Positions 13,910 to 20,897 of a stretch of DNA of 21,712 bases are shown one piece after another. The notes below the pieces were generated by a model. The model was not told the origin of the DNA and ran no database searches. It was given only the letters and a program-made list of their open reading frames with translations. Made by a program: the position numbers and the translations under genes. The DNA is taken from assembly GCA_964519955.1 (NCBI GenBank), contig CAZFLM010000094.1, positions 1 through 21,712 of the forward strand, read 5' to 3'. How positions within the stretch are numbered: the stretch's first letter is position 1; the number at the start of each line of letters is the position of its first letter. The DNA comes from CAZFLM01 sp964519955 (GTDB lineage: Bacteria; Armatimonadota; Chthonomonadetes; Chthonomonadales; CAJBBX01).

Positions 13910-16462
13910 ATGTCTCTCTCCCGTGTCGTCTCCGCAGCCCTCTTGCTCGCCTCCGCCAACGCGCTCGCCGCTCCCCGTGTCACGACAGCCCGCTGCACCT
14001 TCGCCGTGGAGGGCGCCGCAGTCACCGGGCTGCACGCGCGGTGGGCAGGCAAGCCGGACGCGGGGCTCGAGTTCGCGCGCCGGATCGCACCCGTCGGCTG
14101 GGACGCGTCGGCCGATACCAGGGCGGTGCGGGACGGGAAGGCGGTGCGAGTCGGGCCCCTGCGCGTGCGGCGGGACGCGCCGATCACCGTGCCCGAGGGA
14201 GCCGACGTCTCCGTGCCGGACCTGCTGAAGGAGGGGCACACCCTCTCGCAGACGTTCACCGTGCCGGCGGGCAGCGTGTTCCGCGCCGTCTCGGTGAAGC
14301 TGCCGACGTGGAACACGAGCACCTCCGGCGCGACGTTGACGCTCCTGAAGGGGGCCGAGGTCCTGGCCTCGCGGAAGCTGACCAACGTGGCGGACAACTC
14401 GTGGCAAGAGGTGGCCGCGCCCATCGACTGCGGGCCCGGCGAGTACGAGGTCCGCCTCTCGGAGCCCGTCGGCATGATCGGCTGGTGGAGCAGCGCGAAG
14501 GACGTGCTGCCGGGCGGCCAGGCGCTGGCCGACGGCGAACCCTCGGCGCGCGACCGCAATCTGCGCGTTGATGCGACGGCCAGCGTCGGGGTCGGCAGCC
14601 TGCGCGTGGAAGCGACCGACGCGGGACTGAAGGTGCGGGCCGAGCTGACGGCGGACGCGGGCGCCAAGCCGGCGGGCTCCGTCGACTGGGACTGGACCAC
14701 GAGCTGGACGCAGGCCGGCTACGACTGCACGCCGAAGGCCGGCGTCGTGTTCAGCCGCTTCTTCACGAACCGCCAGCGCTACATGCCGGTCGAGCAGCTC
14801 AAGCGGCGCAAGGAGGCGGGGCTGAGCTTCGACGCCTGCGACTGGATGGAGTTCGAGGGCACGCGCGACGCCGACGTGAAGGTATCGGGCTCCGGCCTGA
14901 CGCTGACCTGGCAGATGGCGCCCCGCGAGATGCGCCTGAAGCTGGCGTCCGGCCTGAAGCAGCAGGGCAGCGAATGGGTCTCGGAGTTGGCGATCGGCGT
15001 TCTGCCTCGTGCCGACAGCGTGCCGGACAACATGCCGCGCTTCGAGCTGCCGGACAAGGCGCTGGAGGCCGACCTGAACCGGTTCTTCTGGGACCGCGCG
15101 TTCACCTATCCCGCGCCCGCCGGCCCGGCGCCGTGGTTCGACATGATGGCGCCCGTCCGGTGCTGGTACGCCGGGCCCGCGCGCGAGGGCGAGATGGCCA
15201 GCCTGCGCGACTACCCGATGACCGCGGAGGGGTATGTGCACACGTGGGGTGGCATGTCGATCGGCTGGCCGTTCCCCGGGCCGCCCTACGACACGCGCCA
15301 CTTCGACACCAACGCGCGCTTCATCAACGGCGTCGAGCGCTACTACCAGTGGACCGGCGACCTGGCGTACCTGCGGAAGCAGGCCGACCGGCTGAAGCGG
15401 GCGATGCGGTACCAGCTCGAGACGCTGGGCGGCAAGGACGGGCTGATCGTGGCGGCCAGCAAGGATGTGAACGGGCGCCACAAGGGCGTCGGCGACAACT
15501 ACTGGGACATCCTGCCGTTCGGCCACCTCGACGCCTACGTGAACATCATGTTCTTCTCGTCGCTCGGAGCGACGGACCGCATCGAGAAGGCGCTGGGAGT
15601 GGTGCAGACGACCGACTACGACGAGCTGCGCGCCAAGGTCCGCCAACGCTACAACGCGGTGTTCTGGGACGACGCCAAGGGGCGGTACATCGGCTGCGTG
15701 GACATCGACGGGGCGCGCCACGACTACGGCTTCACGTTCGTGAACCTGGAGGCGATGGCGGCCGGCCTGGCGAGCCCGGCGCAGGTGCAGCGCATCTACG
15801 CGTGGATGGAGAGGGAGCCCACGTCGAGCGGCAAGGCGGACACCTACTCGAAGTGGATCTTCGCGCCGCGCTCCACCACCATCCACAATCCGATGTGGGC
15901 CGACAACGCGCCCGCCTCCGAGAAGGCCATCAAGACGGAGCCCTGGTGGCACTTCGGGTGGCTGGGCACCCCCTACAGCGACCAGTGCCAGGACGGCGGC
16001 GCGATCTTGTTCCAGTCCTACTTCGACCTGATGGCCAGGCTGCGCTACAGGGGCGTCGAGGACTCGTGGCAGCGGTTCATGGCGATCATGCGGCGCTACC
16101 GGATGCCCGACCGGCTGTGCGGCGGGCCGCCGCTCTCGCGCGGCGAGATCCCGCAGCAGGAGAACCCGGGCTCGGTGGGCGCCGACCTTCCGTTCCCGGA
16201 GAGCGGCATGGTGCCGTGCTACTTCCTGTACGGGGTGATGGGGATCGACGCGACGCAGGCCGGCCTCCGCATCTCCCCCAGGCTGCCCAAGACGCTCAGC
16301 TACGCGGCGGTGCACGGCCTGAGTTGGCGCGGCGTGTCGCGGATGTCGGTGCGCGTCACCCGAACGACCGTCGTGGTCTCTGGCGTGGCGAAGGGCAAGC
16401 CGTTCCGCAGGACGTACCCGCTCGGCCCGACGGGCGTGGCGCTGGTGCCGGTGGGCGGGTAG
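13910..16462 (+). CDS. Secreted six-hairpin glycosidase-like protein
   Basis: This is an 850-residue exported enzyme. The signal peptide is about 1-20 (AALLLASANALA). An N-terminal beta region includes a jelly-roll-like module (about 107-190, GHTLSQTFTVPAGSVFRAVS and LPTW) like the accessory modules of alpha-L-rhamnosidases. From about 380 an (alpha/alpha)6 barrel is suggested by HFDTNARFINGVERYYQWTG (463-482), DNYWDILPFGHLDAY (about 528-542), DYGFTFVNLEAMAAGL and QCQDGGAILFQSYFDLMARL near 692-711. A small beta domain closes the protein. Likely general acid/base residues are among conserved Asp/Glu in the barrel but cannot be fixed by eye. It would act on plant or microbial glycans outside the cytoplasm, with products taken in by the adjacent permease. 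Candidate families are GH78, GH63/GH37-like or an unnumbered relative. Confidence 0.78.
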   Translation: MSLSRVVSAALLLASANALAAPRVTTARCTFAVEGAAVTGLHARWAGKPDAGLEFARRIAPVGWDASADTRAVRDGKAVRVGPLRVRRDAPITVPEGADVSVPDLLKEGHTLSQTFTVPAGSVFRAVSVKLPTWNTSTSGATLTLLKGAEVLASRKLTNVADNSWQEVAAPIDCGPGEYEVRLSEPVGMIGWWSSAKDVLPGGQALADGEPSARDRNLRVDATASVGVGSLRVEATDAGLKVRAELTADAGAKPAGSVDWDWTTSWTQAGYDCTPKAGVVFSRFFTNRQRYMPVEQLKRRKEAGLSFDACDWMEFEGTRDADVKVSGSGLTLTWQMAPREMRLKLASGLKQQGSEWVSELAIGVLPRADSVPDNMPRFELPDKALEADLNRFFWDRAFTYPAPAGPAPWFDMMAPVRCWYAGPAREGEMASLRDYPMTAEGYVHTWGGMSIGWPFPGPPYDTRHFDTNARFINGVERYYQWTGDLAYLRKQADRLKRAMRYQLETLGGKDGLIVAASKDVNGRHKGVGDNYWDILPFGHLDAYVNIMFFSSLGATDRIEKALGVVQTTDYDELRAKVRQRYNAVFWDDAKGRYIGCVDIDGARHDYGFTFVNLEAMAAGLASPAQVQRIYAWMEREPTSSGKADTYSKWIFAPRSTTIHNPMWADNAPASEKAIKTEPWWHFGWLGTPYSDQCQDGGAILFQSYFDLMARLRYRGVEDSWQRFMAIMRRYRMPDRLCGGPPLSRGEIPQQENPGSVGADLPFPESGMVPCYFLYGVMGIDATQAGLRISPRLPKTLSYAAVHGLSWRGVSRMSVRVTRTTVVVSGVAKGKPFRRTYPLGPTGVALVPVGG

Positions 16463-16471
16463 GGGACATCG

Positions 16472-17110
16472 ATGAAGGTGCCAGACGGCGGCCCGGAGTA
16501 CGACGCCGTGTACTTCACGGACCGGGAGTTCCTGGGATATGTGATTCGCCCCCATCCCGACGAGCACGCGATGGCGCTGGCGGACATGCTGCGGTTTGTC
16601 GAGACGCTCGGGCAGTTCCAGTGGTTCGTAGACGAGTGCATCGGGGACCTGATGCACGACGGCGGCCCGTCCGGGCCATGGCGAAACGCAGACTGCGCCT
16701 CCTATCTGGAGGCGGTGGCGTGTGTTCTGGGCGCTCTGGAGCCCGATGCGGCGGCTAGTTGGCGGTTCCTGGCCGAAGTGCTGCTGATGGCGGCGCGCTG
16801 GGACCCGGACGGGGAACCGGCTGCCGAGGTAGGGAGTGCCGACGGCGTCAGGGCTGCCGGCCCCGCCACGGACATGGACCCCGATCGTGTGACAACGGTC
16901 AGGGACCTCGCGCAGTTCTGCCGCAACCTGCCGATGGCCGATCCGCCCGAGCACTGGGACAACTGGGAGCTGAACGAGTACCTCCTGGCGACATGCCGGT
17001 GTGCCCGCAGCGTGCTGACGCCGTTCGCTCCCGAAGCGCCGCCGGCGGATGGAGGCGTCTCGCGGCCTGGCTTTGCGCTTATGTTCGCTCGTGCCACCTG
17101 CTACGAGTGA
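16472..17110 (+). CDS. Hypothetical protein, unrecognised
   Basis: This is a 212-residue soluble protein with no signal peptide. AGGGGA lies 5 nt before the ATG, and the gene starts 9 nt after the glycosidase stop, so it is likely the last gene of that operon. The sequence has an acidic, aromatic N-terminal half (EYDAVYFTDREFLGYVI, LGQFQWFVDECIGDLMHDGG), a variable Gly/Ala linker (about 115-140) and a C-terminal helical part (LAQFCRNLPMADPPEHWDNW). Several Cys and Trp residues are scattered without a metal-binding pattern. I do not recognise the family. It ends 9 bp from the stop of the convergent gene. Confidence 0.7.
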   Translation: MKVPDGGPEYDAVYFTDREFLGYVIRPHPDEHAMALADMLRFVETLGQFQWFVDECIGDLMHDGGPSGPWRNADCASYLEAVACVLGALEPDAAASWRFLAEVLLMAARWDPDGEPAAEVGSADGVRAAGPATDMDPDRVTTVRDLAQFCRNLPMADPPEHWDNWELNEYLLATCRCARSVLTPFAPEAPPADGGVSRPGFALMFARATCYE

Positions 17111-17119
17111 GCGCGCCGC

Positions 17120-17557
17120 CTACGGCCGCAGGTCGAATCGCCAGTTCTCGAAGAAGCGGAAGTCCTCCCGCGGCACCGCTCCGAGGCTCAACTCCATCGT
17201 CTCGATGCCCTCCGTGCCCGCGTCCATCCACGCATCCACCAGGTCTACCCGGTGCCCGGCGGCCAGCAGGCGCGTCAGCAGGTCGTAGACCGCGCGGGTC
17301 GACTCGATGTCCTCGGTCTCCTCGGGGAACCACTCGACGGGCGGGTGGAACTCGGGCTCGCTGCCGGCCCAGAGGTGCCGGAGGTGGCAGCCGCAGTCGC
17401 CATCGTGTCCGAGCAGCTCCCACCGGTGCGGGTAGGCGAGTAGGCCCAGCGACGCCTGCGCGTAGTCCGGATCGGGCCTGATGAACCGGCATAGGCCACC
17501 GGGCAGGCGCCCCAGGTCATCCGGGCAGGTTGTGGATAGCAGAACGCAGTAGCACAT
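17120..17557 (-). CDS. Hypothetical protein with MCYC start and CxC motif
   Basis: This is a predicted 145-residue soluble protein. ATG 17557 was chosen because GGAG lies 8 nt upstream and the conserved-looking start MCYCVLLSTTCPDDL begins there; the frame is open to 17596. A central HDGDCGCHL motif and the N-terminal Cys pair could form a metal site or disulfides. The pattern (Met-Cys start followed by a strand, then a Gly/His-Cys-x-Cys loop) is reminiscent of a widespread uncharacterised family whose members begin MCxxxYLxxD, but I cannot confirm this. The C-terminal half is mixed alpha/beta (AVYDLLTRLLAAGHRVDLVD). The gene lies downstream of two hairpin repeats and converges with the previous hypothetical gene. 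Confidence 0.68.
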   Translation of the reverse strand: MCYCVLLSTTCPDDLGRLPGGLCRFIRPDPDYAQASLGLLAYPHRWELLGHDGDCGCHLRHLWAGSEPEFHPPVEWFPEETEDIESTRAVYDLLTRLLAAGHRVDLVDAWMDAGTEGIETMELSLGAVPREDFRFFENWRFDLRP

Positions 17558-17597
17558 CGTGGTGGCTCCAGCTGGCTTACCGAACAGGGGTGCCAAC

Positions 17598-17678
17598 GCC
17601 GTGGTGGGATGGGCCTCCGTGCCCGTCCGGTGCAGCCCGCCGATGCCGTGGTGGGATGGGCCTCCGTGCCCGTCCGGT
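17598..17678. repeat. Two identical 34-bp hairpin repeats, copies 2 and 3
   Basis: The 34-bp unit beginning GCCGTGGTGGGATGGGCC occurs at 17598-17631 and, without mismatch, at 17645-17678, with 13 bp between. Each unit contains an imperfect inverted repeat GGATGGGC-CTCCGT-GCCCGTCC (one G:T wobble). The left arm also occurs at 2112-2125. The pair lies between the stop of the MgtE_N-CBS gene (17701) and the start of the hypothetical gene (17557), both minus strand, so it may terminate or stabilise the upstream transcript. It looks like a dispersed extragenic palindrome family of this genome. Confidence 0.75.
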
Positions 17679-17700
17679 CAAGTCCGGCGATCCGTCCGAT

Positions 17701-18981
17701 CTACTCCTCTTCCTCATCGCCATCCACGGTCAGCTCAGGCAGATGGCGGCGCTTCTCGGGGGGCAGCAGGCGGTCCATCATGTCGTCGACCGTGATCATG
17801 CCGGCCAGGCGCCCGTCGTCGTCCAGCACGGGGATGGCGAGCAGGTTGTAGCGGTTGAGGACCTGGGCCACCTCGTCGGCGTGGTCGCTCGTGTGGACGT
17901 GGCGCACGTTCTTCACCATCGCCTCGGTGATGTGCGTGTTGGGGTCCGCCACGATGAGGTCGCGCAGGGAGATCACGCCGAGCAGCCGGTCGTCGTCGTC
18001 CACGACGTACACGTAGTAGATCGACTCGGCCTTGGGCGCCAGCTCGCGGAGGCGCTGGATGGTCCGCTCGCACGTGAGCGTCGCCTTCATGGCCATCAGC
18101 TCCGTGGTCATCAGGCCGCCGGCGGTCTCCTCGTCGTAGGCCATCAGCTCCTGGACCTCGGCGGCTTCCTCGGGCTCCATCTCCTCGATGATGTCGGCGG
18201 CGTCCTCGTGCTTGAGGTCGGCCAGCAGGTCCGCGGCCTCGTCCGGGTCCATCTCCTCGATGATGTCGGCGGCGTGCTCGTCTTCGAGCGAGACGATGAC
18301 CTCCGCGGCCTCCTCGGGCTCCATCTCGGCGATGGTGTCGGCGGCTGTCTCGACGTCGAGGGCTTCGATGATCTCGGTGCGCTGCTGCGGGTCGAGCTGC
18401 TCCACGATGTCGGCGATGTCGGCCGGGTGCAGGCGCGCGATCTTCTCGCTGGGCACCTTCAGCTTGATGCGCCCGCCGCCCGCGGCCGACGGCTCCAGCG
18501 TCTCGACGTCGTCCCAGGAGATGAGGTTCGACGAGAGCGGCTTGCCGATCATCTTGGCGAGGCTCTCGACCGGCTTGCCGATGCCGGCCCGGCGAAGCAG
18601 CGCGCGCGGCCCGGCGTCGACGCCCACAACGCACAGGCGGTCGCCGCACTCGGCCAGGCGCACGTCGTTGACACGGACCACGCGGTAGTCGTGCACGTCG
18701 ACGATCTGCTTGTCGAGGATGTCGCGCTGCAGGCGGAGGTCGTCGTGTCGCGGTTCGTAGGCGGTAAGGGTGGCCCACGGCGCCCTGAGGTGGAAGCCGT
18801 CCTCGTCCTGCGTGGTGTCGTCGAGGCGGATCCAGCCCTCCCGCCCCTTGCTCTTGGCGAAGATGGCGGTGACGGTCGGAAGCCTGCCGCCCACGGTGGC
18901 GATGGCGTCGTGCACCCTGGCGACCTTGCCGCCGTCAGGCTCGAACACGGGTCTCTGGAGGATCTGGGTCAGGTAGTTCAT
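17701..18981 (-). CDS. Soluble PRC-barrel / MgtE_N / CBS-pair protein
   Basis: This is a 426-residue cytoplasmic protein. ATG 18981 was chosen because the conserved PRC part starts there and it overlaps the upstream stop by 4 nt. Two PRC-barrel-like segments (about 1-75 and 83-160) are followed by the helical MgtE N-domain (183-285), built from four 24-residue repeats (for example AADIIEEMDPDEAADLLADL). A CBS pair follows (about 291-346 and 354-408, with LLGVISLRDLIV and RLAGMITVDDMMDRL). The MgtE channel domain is absent: no transmembrane helix is present and the protein ends in an acidic tail. In MgtE these domains sense Mg2+ and nucleotides; free-standing PRC-MgtE_N-CBS proteins are common in some phyla and may regulate a partner transporter. 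No transporter is adjacent. Confidence 0.9.
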   Translation of the reverse strand: MNYLTQILQRPVFEPDGGKVARVHDAIATVGGRLPTVTAIFAKSKGREGWIRLDDTTQDEDGFHLRAPWATLTAYEPRHDDLRLQRDILDKQIVDVHDYRVVRVNDVRLAECGDRLCVVGVDAGPRALLRRAGIGKPVESLAKMIGKPLSSNLISWDDVETLEPSAAGGGRIKLKVPSEKIARLHPADIADIVEQLDPQQRTEIIEALDVETAADTIAEMEPEEAAEVIVSLEDEHAADIIEEMDPDEAADLLADLKHEDAADIIEEMEPEEAAEVQELMAYDEETAGGLMTTELMAMKATLTCERTIQRLRELAPKAESIYYVYVVDDDDRLLGVISLRDLIVADPNTHITEAMVKNVRHVHTSDHADEVAQVLNRYNLLAIPVLDDDGRLAGMITVDDMMDRLLPPEKRRHLPELTVDGDEEEE

Positions 18982-19535
18982 GGCTGGTCCTGGTTCACAG
19001 ACGACAGGGCTTCCGCGACCTTGTCGACGAGTCGGCGGAAGGACGGCATGGCGTTGAGGATCGCTTGGCGCTGGGTGGGTGTTCCCCACGCGGCGGCCTG
19101 CAGCATGCGGTCGCGTTCATCGGGGTCGGGTTTGCCCTTGGGCGCTTCTGTCTCCAGCGCCGTGGCGCACGCTCGCGCGAGGTCGTCGACGTTCTGTTCC
19201 AGGAGGACGACGGTCACAGCACCGGCGGCCCGAGCCTGGAGGCTCGCCAGGACCTCGCGTTTGCACGCCTTCGGTGGCAAGCCGAGGCACTCACGAGCGC
19301 GATCGTTGTCCAGAACGGCGACCACAGGGCCTGAGTTCAGCATCTGCTCCAGGTCGTCGCGCAGGGCAGCGAGCACTTTGCTGTCGCCCTTCTTGGGGAG
19401 CCCGACAACAGTGTCCAGGAGCCGCGAGCGCAAGCATCCGAGGCGGTCCTGGACGCACGTCACGAGCAACGCGTGTGGCCCGGACCCTCGTGGTTGCCGC
19501 CCCATCTGGTCCTCATAGAGCACCGTGACTAGCAA
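18978..19535 (-). CDS. TOPRIM-like partner of AAA ATPase (putative nuclease)
   Basis: This is a predicted 185-residue protein. The best start is TTG (19533-19535), with GGAGG 6 nt upstream; it overlaps the ATPase stop by 7 nt. A GTG at 19523 is an alternative; the ATG at 19631 lies deep inside the ATPase gene. The N-terminal strand ends in an acidic pair (LVTVLYEDQMG, E8), and a second strand carries D-x-D (VVAVLDNDRARECLGL, D76 and D78). That order, E then DxD, is the TOPRIM metal-site pattern of OLD, AriB and AbiLii nucleases. KKGDSKVLAALRDDLE lies between them, and VVLLEQNVDDLARACATAL follows. It is co-translated with a RecF/OLD-like ATPase. I do not recognise a named family, and the nuclease role is inferred from motif and context. 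Confidence 0.65.
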   Translation of the reverse strand: MLVTVLYEDQMGRQPRGSGPHALLVTCVQDRLGCLRSRLLDTVVGLPKKGDSKVLAALRDDLEQMLNSGPVVAVLDNDRARECLGLPPKACKREVLASLQARAAGAVTVVLLEQNVDDLARACATALETEAPKGKPDPDERDRMLQAAAWGTPTQRQAILNAMPSFRRLVDKVAEALSSVNQDQP

Positions 19536-20764
19536 CTCGCCCCTCCAGATCTCCTGGATGGCTCGTGGAAGACATGGGGTTCGTACCCTTCGGAGCGCAA
19601 CTCGCCGATGCCCCTGTAGTTCTTCAACCATTGGGCCAGACCTGCCGGGTCCGGTCGGCGTAGACGGGTCGCTCCCTGCTCATCGAGGCTGCACAGCACG
19701 ACCGCCTCCGCAGGAGTGGTCAACGAATCGAGGAAGCTGTCCGAATGGGTAGCGACTACCACGGGCGTCGTCTTGGCCAGGTGCTCCAGCATCCATGCGA
19801 CGCGAGGAACCAGCGCCGGATGCAGGTGCGACTCCGGCTCGTCGATCACCACCGCGGAGCGGGATGCGCCCATCTCCGCGATGACGATGAAACAGAGGTA
19901 GGCGATCTGGCCTTCGGACAGAGAGCTGAGCGGCAGGGGTTCGGGCATCGAGCCGAACGTGACAGTGACCTCAGCCTGTCCGCGGGCCGTCACCTCTATT
20001 CCGATGTCCCGGAGATCATCGCTGACGCCTGCTCGTGCTCGCATGAGGACGCGCTCCCACGTCTCGCGATCATTCCTGAGGGCCTGCAGGCAGCTCATGA
20101 GGTTGGCTCCCGTGCGGTCCAGGCACTCGGTCGGTTGCACCTGCTGCGGCGCGCGCGCGTTGGCCAGTGGCTGTTGCTGGTTGGCAAGCAGCCAGGTGCA
20201 CCTCGTGTCGAGCCAGGGATGGACCTCGATGTGGTCAAGTGCTCCGAGCATCTCGGCTTGCCACTGGGCGCGGACCGAGTACGAGGCGATTGCCAAGCTC
20301 GCCATGTCCAGTGACGAGACCTGCCGGTCCGCCATCTGGCTGTCGAGCACAAAGCAGTTCGCCGCCGCTCGCATGATCGAGGGGTGCAAGGACTCCGTAC
20401 CATTGTCCACTGTCGCGCGTGCAAGCTGCTCGGCCTGCACCTCCAGCGCGTTGCTGAACGGGCCAAACGCGTACTCGTAGTGCAGATCGCAATTGGGGCT
20501 GTGGGTGTCAACGCTCAGTCCGACGCGCCGGTCGCCCTGCCTGAGCAGCGCCGGGATTCCACCGTGGAAGCCCCCAACCACATCGACGAGGTACTGCCCC
20601 GGCCGAGGCACCTGGCGCAGCAGTTCGAAGGCCTCGACGATGGTGCTCTTGCCGCTGCCGTTGTCGCCGATCAGCACCGTGAGGCCGCGCGTCAGGTCCA
20701 ACTCGACGTCCGCGAGCGTGCGCATGCCCCGAATGCGTACTCGTGTCAGCTTGTCCTGGCCCAT
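19529..20764 (-). CDS. RecF/OLD-like AAA (AAA_15/AAA_21) ATPase
   Basis: This is a predicted 411-residue SMC/RecF-type ATPase. ATG 20764 was chosen over 20953 because GAGGAA lies 7 nt upstream and the family start (LTRVRIRGMRTLADVELDL) follows directly. Walker A is GDNGSGKST (33-41), the ABC signature LSEGQ (282-286), Walker B VVIDEPESHLHP (305-316) and the H-loop ATHSD (338-342). The central part (about 60-270) is a variable helical insertion, short compared with SMC coiled coils. The pattern fits COG4637/COG3950-type predicted ATPases, which often pair with a small effector in phage-defence islands. The next gene, overlapping by 7 nt, encodes a TOPRIM-like protein. Alternatives are a DNA repair or housekeeping role. 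Confidence 0.9.
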   Translation of the reverse strand: MGQDKLTRVRIRGMRTLADVELDLTRGLTVLIGDNGSGKSTIVEAFELLRQVPRPGQYLVDVVGGFHGGIPALLRQGDRRVGLSVDTHSPNCDLHYEYAFGPFSNALEVQAEQLARATVDNGTESLHPSIMRAAANCFVLDSQMADRQVSSLDMASLAIASYSVRAQWQAEMLGALDHIEVHPWLDTRCTWLLANQQQPLANARAPQQVQPTECLDRTGANLMSCLQALRNDRETWERVLMRARAGVSDDLRDIGIEVTARGQAEVTVTFGSMPEPLPLSSLSEGQIAYLCFIVIAEMGASRSAVVIDEPESHLHPALVPRVAWMLEHLAKTTPVVVATHSDSFLDSLTTPAEAVVLCSLDEQGATRLRRPDPAGLAQWLKNYRGIGELRSEGYEPHVFHEPSRRSGGASC

Positions 20765-20897
20765 GGTCGTGTTCCTCGTGGGTGCTTGGCACGCCGCTTG
20801 AGTGCGCAGCACCCATCCTCTCGCGATTATAGCCGCCGTCAGGTATGGTGTCAAACGGCGGCGACGGTCTGCGCCGGCCCGGTGGGGAGGAGACGCG
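20765..20897. promoter_or_regulatory. Divergent intergenic region with inverted repeat
   Basis: This 133-bp gap separates the divergently transcribed ATPase and deacetylase genes and must hold promoters for both. A 7-bp inverted repeat (TGGGTGC at 20779-20785, GCACCCA at 20809-20815) with a 23-nt centre lies 15 bp from the ATPase start. It could be an operator or a leader hairpin. A local AT-rich GATTATA (20825-20831) is a possible -10 region for the deacetylase, without a well-spaced -35. Confidence 0.35.

Noticed and set aside
13010..16954. A 1314-codon open frame on the minus strand
   Set aside because: It lies opposite the sugar permease, glycosidase and part of the next gene. Its translation is Arg/His/Gln/Val-rich with no domain, typical of antisense frames in GC-rich DNA.
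17598..17678. Possible CRISPR array
   Set aside because: There are only two repeats with a 13-bp interval and no cas genes. The repeat carries its own hairpin and a further arm copy occurs 15 kb away, which fits an extragenic palindrome better.
19536..19631. Longer N-terminus for the TOPRIM-like gene (ATG at 19631)
   Set aside because: It would overlap the ATPase gene by about 100 nt, has an Arg-rich non-conserved extension, and the TTG at 19535 has a well-spaced GGAGG.
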